From the NCBI GenBank assembly GCA_022414725.1, contig CM039464.1, positions 56,773,836-56,837,835 on the forward strand: a stretch of 64,000 bases of DNA. Reading direction: 5' to 3'. The notes under the pieces are model-generated. The model was not told the origin of the DNA. It searched no databases and worked only from the letters and a program-made list of their open reading frames with translations. Below are positions 31,421 to 40,740 of this stretch, one piece after another; positions within the stretch are counted from its first letter, which is position 1, and every line of letters starts with the position of its first letter. Source of the stretch: Microglena sp. YARC. Its lineage: Eukaryota; Chlorophyta; Chlorophyceae; Chlamydomonadales; Chlamydomonadaceae. The translations under genes were made by a program, and so were the position numbers.

Positions 31421-32461
31421 TCAGCAACGTTCCTCCGAGTGACCAGCCTTATGGGGGCATGATTCCCAAGTGCATTCCAGGCGCCTCTTGTTAGACCCAG
31501 AACCACCACCAGTTTTCTGCCGCCGCGGAAGTGCAGCATTGGCAGGAAACTGGGGAGTGTTCCGGGACCAACCAGGGTGCCTGGCATCAGACTGAGGGAG
31601 AGCTATGTTCAGAATGTCTAGCTGCCTATATTCCTCTAGACAGGACCAGTACTCAACAGGTTGCTGGTTGTACAGCATGATCCCATACTTAATCCGCAGC
31701 GATTCGAAACGGGGTAGACTCGCACCTTGAACTATGATGCCCATGGCGTGACGCTGAGTCTGCGGAGATCCAGCACTGCGGAGGTCAGTGCACATACCGC
31801 GAACCCGACGAAAGAAAACGTCAACCTGCTCATGAGTGCCCATGACCGAAGCAAGAAACTCTTTCAGCAAGAGAGAGACACGAGAGGCAAGGGCATCAGA
31901 CTGCTGCCTCCGGATATGCAAAAAGATATCCCGAGGTGAAGCGAAGTCCTGGTATACCTTGACTAAGGCATCCGTCATGTTGGTAAGCATCATGGTTAAG
32001 ATCATGAACTCTTGGCGGGGCAGGGTCAGCGCACTGAAACCCAACAGTGCAGGATCGACACTAGACTCACCATGAGAGGCCGAAGTTCCAGCAGCAGGAG
32101 GAGCAGTCCTAGGAGCTAAAGACTCACGAATCCCCAGAAAATACTCAGCAGCAAGACCAGCGTCATAAGCGGGCTGGTCATCTAAGTTCCTGATGAGATC
32201 CAGGGAACGCGCAACACCTACAACGAGCTCGAAATCAGGACGAACAGGACAGAAAGGGAGGGGCAACTTCACATACTGGTAACCTCGCAGGTCAGCATTC
32301 CTACGTCCAATGCCACCAAAGCTCACACCAGTATCAGGAGGGTAGTTGATCCCTGTCATAACCGGTCCCAGAAAAGCCCGACACTCTAGACCTAGCCCAG
32401 AGTATGCCATCACTCGCTTAGTGCGACCCTTGCTATCAACATTAGCCTGGGTGGCTTTCAT
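31421..32461 (-). CDS. Copia gag, C-terminal part with zinc knuckle
   Basis: 346 codons. The capsid-like middle includes AYDAGLAAEYFLGIRESL and FMILTMMLTNMTDALVKVYQDFASPRDIF, and the end has a knuckle C-x4-C-x5-H-x4-C (ECTWESCPHKAGHSEERC). The stop is TGA just after this Cys, where related Gag proteins often have Trp. The same frame then continues about 50 codons to a TAG and on into the protease, so gag and pol are one frame with two nonsense codons. The start overlaps the end of the preceding frame. Confidence 0.8.
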   Translation of the reverse strand: MKATQANVDSKGRTKRVMAYSGLGLECRAFLGPVMTGINYPPDTGVSFGGIGRRNADLRGYQYVKLPLPFCPVRPDFELVVGVARSLDLIRNLDDQPAYDAGLAAEYFLGIRESLAPRTAPPAAGTSASHGESSVDPALLGFSALTLPRQEFMILTMMLTNMTDALVKVYQDFASPRDIFLHIRRQQSDALASRVSLLLKEFLASVMGTHEQVDVFFRRVRGMCTDLRSAGSPQTQRHAMGIIVQGASLPRFESLRIKYGIMLYNQQPVEYWSCLEEYRQLDILNIALPQSDARHPGWSRNTPQFPANAALPRRQKTGGGSGSNKRRLECTWESCPHKAGHSEERC

Positions 32462-32988
32462 ATCCTACCGTACAGAATGCGGTCCAAGGAGTCCCCATCA
32501 GAGTGCTCCTGGCGGATACGACGACAGTCCTGCAACTGCAGGAGCAGAGGAGGTCCTCCAGTAAGCAGATGCTCCCAAGATTCGCATGACAGCGAAGGAG
32601 GCACAGAAGGCGGAGGGCCAGGAGCAGGTGGCAGCTCCACCGGCGGAGGCGGAGGTGGAGGTGACTCCTGCGAAGGGGCAGCAAAGGATGCGCGACCAGC
32701 AGTAGCAGCAGCCTCTCGAGCACGAGTATTGTAGCCAGACAGACCTCGTTCCATAGGCATGGTGAAAGACGCAGACTTCTGCATCAAAGACGGCCTGGCC
32801 ACCTCCGGGTGGACAGGTGGAAGGGGCGCAAGCAGAGGCGCAGAAGCGGGCTCAGGCTTATACTCCGGGGGAGGCGCAAGAGCAGGTGCCGACGAAAGTT
32901 CATACAATGGTGAGACGGTGGCATTGTGAAACACACGAGTAGCAGTAGATAGAGGGAGTAACTCCACCGAAGTCACCACTCGTAGCAC
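32458..32988 (-). pseudogene. Copia gag, middle part in a shifted frame
   Basis: 176 codons, rich in Pro, Ala and Ser (APALAPPPEYKPEP, PPPPPPPVELPPAPGPPP), ending with HLLTGGPPLLLQLQDCRRIRQEHSDGD. It lies between the N-terminal and C-terminal gag pieces but one base out of frame with both. Intended order inferred from position and similar codon use. Confidence 0.55.
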
Positions 32989-32989
32989 T

Positions 32990-33418
32990 CAGCAGTTCAT
33001 CATCATCATCATCATCATCAAAGTCATCATCGCCAAAGTCATCATCGTAGAATCGAGCTTCCGGGGGCGGAGGCGCCCTCGCATACTGGATGATCTGAGT
33101 AGAAACACAGCAGAGACGCATCAGCACGTCCTCAACCTCAGGAGAGAGGCGTCGGACAGTAGCAGAAGGAGCCGCAAAGTTGGAGGATTGATTGGGGGGG
33201 GTTACTTCCACGATGGCGGAAGGACTCTCATGACCGCTAGCAGAGGCCGCTGGTGCACAAACATCTAGCCAATCATCAAGAGGGGCCGGGTCCTCCGTTG
33301 GAAGGACTCGGTCGCAGCCATTGTTGATAATGATACTGCGCATCCCGCGCGTCCAGGAAAGACCATTCTTGTCATGGAGTTTCTCAAAATTAGCGGGAGG
33401 CCCTCGCGGAAGTTGCAT
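32990..33418 (-). pseudogene. Copia gag, N-terminal part
   Basis: Begins at an ATG 37 bp inside the 5' LTR boundary: MQLPRGPPANFEKLHDKNGLSW. Ends in an acidic run coded by a (CAT/GAT)-type microsatellite (FGDDDFDDDDDDDE). The frame leaves the gag reading at this microsatellite, an obvious place for a slippage indel. The leader between LTR and ATG (33419-33455) would hold the primer site; I do not recognise the matching tRNA. Confidence 0.65.
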
Positions 33419-33574
33419 CGTAAAGCAGTGGTAGTAAATGAAGGACCTTATAACCTATTAGCTTGGATAACACTCCGGAGAGTGGACAAAGTGTGAGCAG
33501 ACACGCCAATCTATAAATGCGGAGACGAGAGTAGCATTACAAGCACAGGAGACCCATAAACACTCGGGGAAGTG

Positions 33575-33740
33575 ACAATTTCGCTAAATGTAGGCGCAAG
33601 ACACGATTTGCAGCGGAATTACAGATAAATGTAGGCGTACAGTGGACGAAATGTCTCGGCTCACCGCAAACTAGCAATCCCGACAGACACCCAGAACTTT
33701 TCGTAGACTGAAGCGTGACCAATAACTCCTCGATCGCACG
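33575..33740. repeat. Left subterminal repeats of the CACTA-like element
   Basis: Words such as 'atttcgc', 'aaatgtaggcg' (twice) and 'gacgaaatgtctcgg' recur here and, with inversions, at 37380-37560. Confidence 0.7.
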
Positions 33741-34211
33741 TTAACTACTGAGTTGTAATACGCGAAGGGGTATGCAGCTTTCTGTCGCTCGAGGGTCTGT
33801 TAGCAACCTTTTCGAGGGGTCAATCTTGCGAACCTGCCAAGCTCTGCCAGCGATTCCGAGATAGGGTGAACAATTAGGCAACGAAGTACTAGCGCGAACT
33901 ACTTGTTGGCGAATAGCTTTCATTCGGGAAAATGGACACCCGAAGTCACCGATGTGCTTTCGCTGCATGCGTCGAAAATGGCGCTGTTGTAGGGCGAAAC
34001 CAGGACGATTTTAATCACTGTGATGAAAGCCTAAGTCACACTGAAATATTAGTGTGACGCGATGACCTGTCAGTGCTCTTACTAATTTTGATAGATGTTT
34101 TCGCAGGGTTTCCTTTCACCAGCCTTTCACGTACATTTAGCCAAGGCGGAATGGACGCGGCATGGCGAAATGACCGTACGATTAGAGCCCTCTGATTAGA
34201 GCCTTTGCAGT

Positions 34212-36974
34212 ATGGCTAAGGTAAGCCACGCCAACCTTCTACCTCTCGTACTCCTACCTCATATTCTTCCCTCCCTCGCCCAAAGCATGTGTTTGTTGCT
34301 ACTTGATATTTCTGGCGTCCTGCTTTATTCCCTCCTTTCTTTCCATATATCTTTACAGTATTACTGCGCAACGCCCTCTTCCACCTTCCGCGTGGACAAG
34401 CGCGAAGTAGTGCGTCAGATTGTTTTTGAAATTTGACAAATGCTCTGGTCCTCTCTCCTACACAAATTCCCTTACATCGGTGCCGTTAATTCTCGCAATC
34501 GATCCGTCTATGCTAGACCTGTGTAGGTTGTCAGTGCTGGAGGCATGGTATCTTGCAGCCAGCGGCCCTTGCGTCGTCAACTCCTCAACCAGCAGGAAGC
34601 CCGGTCGGCGCTGCTGTACTGCCACCGCATGAATAAGCTGCATACGTTGCAGCTTCTCGGCAGCCCACTCGACGTTGCTCTGTACACGGTCAAATATGGT
34701 GGTATGTGGAGTCTGCTGTGCCAGGAGCATGACTTCAGCTTGGGATGTCAGCATGATTAGTTGGCACTGTGCAAATAAAGTAGGATGCTGGGACAACTTG
34801 CTCCCAACTCTTATGTGAGTCATACTTCCACCTGTTCTCTCCTGGGCCTGAGTAGAGCTTTAAAGGACACGGGGACTTCCACTCTAGTTGGATCATGCAC
34901 TGCCCAGGCTGCATGGTGCCCTTGAGCATTGTATCAGGAGATCATGCGTGGCAATTATCCCTTGAGACCCTGCATGATAGATGGTGGCAGCACTGTGTCT
35001 ATTTGGCTGACGCACTAGACCCATGTCCATGGCATGCATCTTCACATTGGGTTCACTCCTAGTAGTTGTGGCAGTCTTGGCACGTTGCCTCTTGTGTTGT
35101 GGTGGAGACTGGTTCTCCTTGCTTTGCTGGGTGTTGGGTGACAGTCCAACCTTGTCTTTATGCTTGGGTCTTCCAGATCCATTCTGCATGGTAAACTCAG
35201 GCAAGTGTGGACAATGCAAGGCTTGGGTAGGACCTGAGGTTCAGGTACCTAAGCTTAAGGCAGGTTGGACTTCCAGGGGTATCTCCCTACCAATACGCAA
35301 AAACAACACAAAGGGTGCCAATAAATGTAACTATGCCCGCCCTTCATTTTTGCAGGGACCCATGCTCTGTCTGGTAGCGGTCTGAAGGTTGCTTGTAGGT
35401 AGGGTTTCACAACAATGTGGCCTAGGGAATTCTGACTTGATTACATGCCTAAATAGTGTCCACCTGCTTGCATGCCTCCTTTTGTTCATTCATGTCTGTA
35501 TGCCTGCCTTTCTGTCTTCATCCCTGGTGACTGATTGGCTGACTATCTGGATGGTGACTGCAGCTTGGAGGTGCTAGGCATAGAGTGTTCAGCCCATGGG
35601 AAAGTGTCTTGGTTGCTTGCATGCCTATCTGTTGTACGCATGAATACCTGCTTGTCAGTCTGCTTGAGCGCTTGGCCATTGTTGACACAAGAGAAGGGGG
35701 CTTTAAACTATCATCAAATAAGAAGTAAAGGTGCTACTTAATTTAACTATGCCTGCATTCTGTATTTGCAGGGACCATTGCTCTGTCTTCCCTCCCAGTT
35801 CTGATGTTCCACTGTCACATGAGGCTTTTGGACAACAACGTAAGTAATAAGTGAAGCTTGCTTGTAGGTGCGGTTTCGCAACAATTGTGTGGCATAGCGA
35901 ATTATGTATTGATTCATTCCTAGGTGGTGCCCACGTGCATCTGTCTATGTTTGTATCACTGTCTCTGCCATCGTCTCTGTTACTGCATCTGTACTATGCC
36001 TCTGTCTATGTACTGCCCTTCATTGATCTCTAACGCATACCCTGCTCTGCACGTCACTGTCCTGCCCGTTGCCATTCTCCCTGCCCTTCATTGCTCTGTT
36101 TCGCAGGCCATGCCCTGCTAATCACCATCCTGCCCTTATCCGTGCTCCCTGCCCTTCCTTGCTCTCTAACGCCTGCCCTGCTCTGCTCATCACTGTCGCC
36201 TTGCCCCTTTCCATTATCCCTGCCCCTCTTTGCTCTCTAACGCCTGCCCTGCCTTGTTCATCACTGTCGTCCTGCCCCTTGCCATTATCCCTGCCCCTCT
36301 TTGCTCTCTAACGCCTGCCCCGCTCTGCTCAACACTGTCCTCCTGCCCCTTGCCATTATCCCTGCCCCTCTTTGCTCTCTAACGCCTTCCCTTCTCTGCT
36401 CATCACTGTCATCCTGCCCCTCGCCATTATCCCTGCCCCTCTTTGCTCTCTAACGCCTGCCCTGCCCTGCTCATCACTGTCGTCCTGTCCTTTGCCATTA
36501 TCCATGCTCTTGGTTCTCAAATGCATGCCTTACTATGCTCATCACTGTGGTCCTGCCCCTTGCCGTGCTCCCTTCCCTTCCTTCCTCTTGAACGCATGCC
36601 CTTCTCTGATCATCACTTTCCAGGCGTACTTTGCTCCCTTCCCTGCTTTGCTCTCTAACACATGCCCTGATCTGCTTATCGCATCCATGCCCCTTACCGT
36701 GCTCCCTGCCATTCATTGCTCTATAATGCCTGCTCTGCTCTGTTTAGCACATGCATGCCCCTTGCCATGCTCCCTGCCATTGGTTGCTATGTAACGCATG
36801 CCATGCTCTGCTCATCACCGTCCTGCCCCTTGCCATTAACCCTGCCATTGGTTGCTCTCTAACGCATGCCCTGCTTTGCATGTCTTGCAGCGCAAAAGGA
36901 TGGATGGAAATGCTACGGCTGCGATGAAGATTGTTGCCACGAAGGAACTACACATGCTGAAGATGGAAATATAA
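34212..36974 (+). CDS. Possible spliced gene remnant in the CACTA-like element
   Basis: Candidate pieces: ATGGCTAAG|GTAAGC (34212-34220), TTTTTGCAG|GGACCC (35356), TTTGCAG|GGACCA ... AACAAC|GTAAGT (exon 35772-35839), and TCTTGCAG|CGCAAAAGG with a frame RKRMDGNATAAMKIVATKEL... to TAA at 36974. The splice-like words are good, but the middle exon has a stop in the phase set by the first exon, and the two similar acceptors come from an internal duplication. It could be a decayed or captured gene. The minus-strand frames at 34458-34823 and 34893-35219 are alternatives with no recognised family. Confidence 0.2.
35310..35950. repeat. Internal duplication, about 0.43 kb apart
   Basis: 'gtgcca/cataa(a/t)tgtaactatgcc...ttgcagggacc' and 'ttgcttgtaggt(a/g)(g/c)ggtttc(a/g)caacaat' occur in both 35315-35470 and 35730-35945, with moderate divergence. 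Confidence 0.65.
35995..36880. repeat. 71-bp minisatellite within the CACTA-like element
   Basis: 'gctctctaacgc' recurs at 36161, 36232, 36303, 36374 and 36445, exactly 71 bp apart, with degenerate copies on both sides (about 12 in all). Pyrimidine-rich on the + strand. 71 is not a multiple of 3 and reading frames through it differ per copy, so it is not protein coding. Confidence 0.9.
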
Positions 36975-37379
36975 AATAGAATCAGCGAATATATATAGAT
37001 GTATAGCTTTGATTGGGCGTTTCTTCTTGGTGGATATATAGGCCTATGTTTTCATAAGTAGACAAATAGATAGCTGCCTGCAGGCTGCGTATATACTTGA
37101 ACTTGAACTTAATTAGCTACATGGCTCCAGCCAGCAATTTGGCTGCTCGTTTTTGCTTGCTGTCTATCTATGGTTAATGGATATAGAGGAAATATATGGG
37201 CTGTAGTGGATGTACATGTGTAAGGATGCTTACATAGATATAGATATAGGTAGATCAATAGGTTAATGGATGCATAGTTTATTATGTATGTAATCTATCT
37301 TCTCGACTCCTGATGTAATTGAGAAATGCTCCTAGAAAATATTCCTGAAAATGTGACCTCTCCGACCACCATGCCCAAA

Positions 37380-37560
37380 CGGCCCTGCAGGCGAAGTACA
37401 GGCGAAATGTCTCAGAAGACCGAACATTTCGCCTCATTACCGTGCACAAGCCGCCGTGCGTAGCGAGATGCCGTCGAAATATCTCAGAAGTCTGAGACAT
37501 TTCGACGACAATCCGCCTTGGCGAAATGCAGGCGAAATGTCTCGGGATTCTGAGCTACAC
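37380..37560. repeat. Right subterminal repeats of the CACTA-like element
   Basis: Several 'ggcgaaatg(t)ctc' copies in both orientations, including a palindromic pair 'gtcgaaatatctcaga' and 'tctgagacatttcgac'. Confidence 0.75.
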
Positions 37561-37926
37561 GCGACGCGGGTATAGGGCTTACCGCTAGAGTCAGAAGTGC
37601 CAGGTCATTAAAGGACTATGACTAATCGCGGACCCCGCGTGCGGTCCGCGTGCATTCCGCTGCGCTCGTACGCATTTAGCGATCTGTCGACTTCCCCGAG
37701 TGAAAGGGGCACCAGTGGTGAAAAGGAGGCGGCAGCCAGGAACCTAACAGGGTACAGGCTAGACCGGTGACGCAGCTGAGTCACTCAAGGATGACACAAT
37801 CTAAGGGAAGCTGTCACTAAGGGAAGCTGGCACAGGACTGGGAGAGCCGATAGTTCTAAGGAAGTACAGAAGTAGACACCAAGTCATAAAACGCGTGAGA
37901 GCACCGCAATTCATGCTGACAGAAAC

Positions 37927-39247
37927 AAAATCAAATGTATATTTCCTCCACTCCTCACCAACACACACATGCTCTGGCTCCCTGCCCCTCTAGCCATCAT
38001 GTATGTATCGTCCATTGTGTGTTCCATACTACTCCATTTTTAATTTAATTGAAACATTCACGATAGTGACAATATATGCTTGTTTGCATGGCTAAAGCTA
38101 TGTGACCAAGCTCAAGTTCATGGCAGAAACACACCAGTATACATATATGTTGGTTATGCACACACACACAGTGTCGGGGCGAACATAAAAACCGTTCAAC
38201 ATCTGCATTTTCTCCGTAGAACATGACACTTTGACGTGTCCTGGCACCCATAAGACTGAGGTGGACACACATCAGATAGTGTCCGACATGGACAGAGAAG
38301 CAGGCGCATTGACAAACCCTGACAATATATATGTACACAAGCAAGGCGACCACCTGGAACTGAAGGCTGGCACACGCTTACAACAGAGGCAACACGTGAG
38401 GTGCAGGCACATACGAATACGAAGACCAAATAATGTGTGAAGGCAATAAGCCATGACCACCACCACACCCTGCATGCTGAGGGCTGACATAGGGACGAGC
38501 GCCTGCTATCTACAAGTCGGTTTGCATGAGGGCACACCAAAACCCTCGTAAAGGGGGCACACCAAAAGTCTCGTAAAGGGGGCATGTATGGAACTATGGA
38601 CTAGTAGTTGAGCTACCAGAGGAAGTATCACAAGTTGTACAAAGCCCATGTCATAGAAGATGCAGATATGTAGACATTTAACACTAGGAAGGGATGCAGT
38701 CATGATGATAACAAGGGCGTGACCGCCCTTGAGTTGGGGATCCCCTGTGTCACTAGTTGTTTTGTATCACCTCGGGCTGCTTTGGTGGCAGATCTCGTGG
38801 ACTTAGGATCCCCGCTGTCACTAGGGTTCTTTGTGTGCGGTGTGTCTGACCTTGTTGCTGCCCTCGTGGCTATTCTTGCGGAACATGTGCCTCGTACACC
38901 GCGCTCTGGTAAATAGTTGCGCCGTTGCCTCAAAAATTGGGGTTGTGCACCCCCAGCATGTGACAGCCTTATCCTCCGAGGTGACTGGACTGCCGAATCC
39001 AAACGTCACCTGGTTCGGGGCGCAGGTTTACTAACATCTGCCTGGAAGATGAGGTGACTGCAATTACTACTTGTGTGAAATCTGCCTCGGAGACTGCATG
39101 TGCTTGTTTAGTGAGCTGCCTGCCGTATGCAAACGTCAGCTAGAGCGGTCCAAATGCTATCATGCAGGCCGAATCCTGTACACCTGATGTACTGAAGTCG
39201 CTACTCATGCCCATGGAGGGGCGGTAAAGAGGGGATCAAGGAAGTGT
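37927..39247. other. Spacer without a recognisable gene
   Basis: Sequence to the right of the copia insertion. Contains a tandem pair of about 24 bp ('ccaaaa..ctcgtaaagggggca', near 38540 and 38563) and a direct repeat 'ggatcccc..tgtcactag' (38739 and 38807). A minus-strand frame at 38700-39002 is Arg/Thr-rich with no recognised domain. Confidence 0.55.
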
Positions 39248-39263
39248 GGTGTTGAAAAACACC
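39248..39263 (-). promoter_or_regulatory. Histone mRNA 3' stem-loop (H2B)
   Basis: Minus strand GGTGTTTTTCAACACC, identical to the H3 hairpin, 36 nt beyond the H2B stop. Confidence 0.92.
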
Positions 39264-39299
39264 GTTGGTTTGCTGGAACAGCAAGTGCCCAGTAGCAGT

Positions 39300-39668
39300 T
39301 TAAGCGGAGGTGAACTTGGTGACGGCCTTGGTGCCCTCGGACACGGCGTGCTTGGCAAGCTCTCCGGGCAGAACCAGGCGCACAGCTGTCTGGATCTCGC
39401 GGGAGGTAACAGTGGGCTTCTTGTTGTAACGAGCCAGGCGAGCGGCCTCTGAGGCGATCTTGTCAAAGATATCGTTGATAAAGGAGTTGAGGATGCCCAT
39501 GGCCTTGGAGCTGGTGCCAGTGTCGGGGTGGACCTGCTTCAGCACCTTGTAGATGTAGATCTTGTAGGTCTCAGCCTTGGCCATCTTCTTAGCCTTCTTC
39601 TTGCCCTCCGCTGTCTTGGCGGGGGCGGCCTTCTTGGCGGGGGCCTTCTCAGCAGCTTTGGGGGGCAT
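39300..39668 (-). CDS. Histone H2B
   Basis: 122 residues from [16 protein letters not shown] to AVTKFTSA and stop. It has a Lys/Ala-rich tail typical of green-lineage H2B, then the fold: [57 protein letters not shown] and [19 protein letters not shown]. Normal length and complete; no intron. The conserved ubiquitination Lys lies in AVTKFTSA. The start is the ATG preceding the canonical tail; longer in-frame upstream codons (MTKEVHK...) would add a non-histone extension and are rejected. Divergently transcribed from H2A, 266 bp apart, so the two are probably co-induced in S phase. A histone hairpin follows. Confidence 0.97.
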   Translation of the reverse strand: MPPKAAEKAPAKKAAPAKTAEGKKKAKKMAKAETYKIYIYKVLKQVHPDTGTSSKAMGILNSFINDIFDKIASEAARLARYNKKPTVTSREIQTAVRLVLPGELAKHAVSEGTKAVTKFTSA

Positions 39669-39934
39669 TGTTGCAAGTTGGGGGTTCAGGAAAAGGATTG
39701 CGATGTGTTGGTGTTGATTTGTCATACTTACGCAAGGTTTATGTACTTCTTTAGTCAAGGCCAGGGCCAGCGCTAACAGAGGATCAGCAGGACATAAGCC
39801 AAATGGGGCGCATGGAATGGGTCCAGATCGGCCTCGGATCAGCAGGACCTGACGGGGGAGTGTTTATTCGCCCTCGAAAGTGAGTGGGCTCTCCATCGCA
39901 GCTCTCTCTTTCTTCACCACCCAATAACTACACA
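39669..39934. promoter_or_regulatory. Bidirectional H2B-H2A promoter
   Basis: 266 bp between the two start codons. A perfect 13-bp direct repeat GGATCAGCAGGAC (39781-39793 and 39836-39848, 55 bp apart) sits near the middle and is a candidate shared upstream element. TATA-like words lie about 70 nt before each ATG: TACATAAAC on the minus strand (39737-39745) and TTTATTCG on the plus strand (about 39863). Confidence 0.7.
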
Positions 39935-40324
39935 ATGGCAGGCAAGACTGGAGGCCGTGGAGGCAAGAAGGCCGTTTCTCGCAGCTCCAAGGCTGGACTG
40001 CAGTTCCCTGTGGGCCGTGTTGCCCGCTACCTGAAAAAGGGCAAGTACGCCGAGCGCGTCGGCGCTGGTGCCCCTGTGTACCTGGCTGCCGTCCTCGAGT
40101 ACTTGTGCGCTGAGGTCCTGGAACTGGCTGGCAACGCTGCCCGAGACAACAAGAAGACCAGGATCGTCCCCCGCCAGGTCCAGCTGGCTATCCGTAACGA
40201 CGAGGAGCTGTCCAAGCTGCTGGGCTCCGTCACCATCGCCAATGGCGGAGTTCTGCCTAACATCCACTCTGTGCTGCTTCCCAAGAAGTCTTCCAAGAAG
40301 GAGACGGATTCCGCCTCTGTGTAA
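39935..40324 (+). CDS. Histone H2A
   Basis: 129 residues from [21 protein letters not shown] to KETDSASV and stop. The fold is complete: [38 protein letters not shown] in sequence, then [31 protein letters not shown] and [16 protein letters not shown]. It ends without an SQ(E/D)-phi motif, so it is a canonical, not X-type, H2A. The 17 upstream in-frame codons are not histone-like, so the start is the ATG at the MAGK tail. No intron. Divergent partner of H2B. Confidence 0.97.
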   Translation: MAGKTGGRGGKKAVSRSSKAGLQFPVGRVARYLKKGKYAERVGAGAPVYLAAVLEYLCAEVLELAGNAARDNKKTRIVPRQVQLAIRNDEELSKLLGSVTIANGGVLPNIHSVLLPKKSSKKETDSASV

Positions 40325-40356
40325 ATAGACGCGAACTTTACTTCAAACCAACCAAC

Positions 40357-40372
40357 GGTGTTTTTAAACACC
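40357..40372 (+). promoter_or_regulatory. Histone mRNA 3' stem-loop (H2A)
   Basis: GGTGTTTTTAAACACC: the same 6-bp stem as behind H3 and H2B but with a TTTA loop. Begins 32 nt after the stop. Confidence 0.9.
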
Positions 40373-40569
40373 ACCAAATCCCCAACATGCTCAAAGGATA
40401 GGTAATGGCCAGACCAGAATTTTGTCAGGCCCACAAAGTGTATACACCCTGATGTAGTGCTACTGAAGAAATCTGGAACTTTGCACAAGTGTCTGGTGAA
40501 GCTAAATTGCGATTTTTCTGCATACAGAAAGTTGTACCTTGAATTGGTCAAAACATCTCCAATCCCATC

Positions 40570-40740
40570 TCATGTCCCCCACTCCACATAGTTGAAGTCG
40601 GCTACTGCTCGGACACCAACCACTCAGTTAAATACGCGGGTAAGGAATATCAACACAAGACCCTATCACAGGCTCTGAAAAATCAGGGATATAAAGCGAT
40701 ATACTCAGTTGTTACATTGGGTACCACAGGTACCCGGGCA
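40570..40740 (+). pseudogene. LINE RLE-domain fragment
   Basis: The frame reads IVEVGYCSDTNHSVKYAGKE, then YQH, ALKNQGYKAIYSVVTLGTTGT. This matches the Dualen-like RLE of the nested LINE (ELGYCSDTNHATKF, KHAQH, VITVGTTGT) closely but not identically, so it comes from a related, different element. No other LINE domain is next to it. The frame remains open to 40983 in GC-rich sequence with inverted GGACGCAAC/GTTGCGTCC words, which I do not recognise. Confidence 0.7.

Larger units (their letters stand above)
33561..37702. mobile_element. CACTA-like (EnSpm) DNA transposon, non-autonomous
   Basis: 4142 bp with perfect 13-bp terminal inverted repeats (CACTCGGGGAAGT at 33561-33573; ACTTCCCCGAGTG at 37690-37702) and a 3-bp target duplication AAA. 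A CACT terminus plus a 3-bp duplication points to the CACTA/EnSpm superfamily. Both ends carry many direct and inverted copies of a GGCGAAATGTCTC-like motif, as expected for subterminal transposase-binding sites. No transposase frame was recognised. The interior has a 71-bp minisatellite, a segmental duplication and some splice-site-like words. The empty site is known from the other LTR, so the boundaries are exact. Confidence 0.88.
17429..37921 (-). mobile_element. Ty1/copia LTR retrotransposon carrying two nested elements
   Basis: Bounded by two LTRs of exactly 321 bp (the right one after removing a 4142-bp insertion) and by the 5-bp target duplication GAAAC at 17424-17428 and 37922-37926. 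The order on the minus strand is 5' LTR, gag, protease, integrase, RT, RNase H, 3' LTR; integrase before RT defines Ty1/copia. The LTRs differ at one base (G17627 versus A37799), so insertion is recent. LTR ends are TGTCAGC...GCTAATA in element orientation. The integrase region is split by a LINE and the 5' LTR by a DNA transposon. Two in-frame stops and frame changes make it non-autonomous as written. Confidence 0.95.
33456..37921 (-). repeat. 5' LTR of the copia element, split by a DNA transposon
   Basis: LTR sequence at 33456-33560 (105 bp) and 37706-37921 (216 bp), together 321 bp, matching the 3' LTR except at 37799. The break is at ...cccataaa|ggggcacc, with AAA present on both sides of the 4142-bp insert (33558-33560 and 37703-37705). 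Confidence 0.97.

Noticed and set aside
36069..36794. Leu/Pro/Ser-rich protein on the + strand in the CACTA-like element
   Set aside because: Translation of a 71-bp pyrimidine-rich minisatellite; the period is not a multiple of 3.
38700..39002. Minus-strand 100-codon frame left of H2B
   Set aside because: Low-complexity Arg/Thr/Ser composition over direct repeats; no support.
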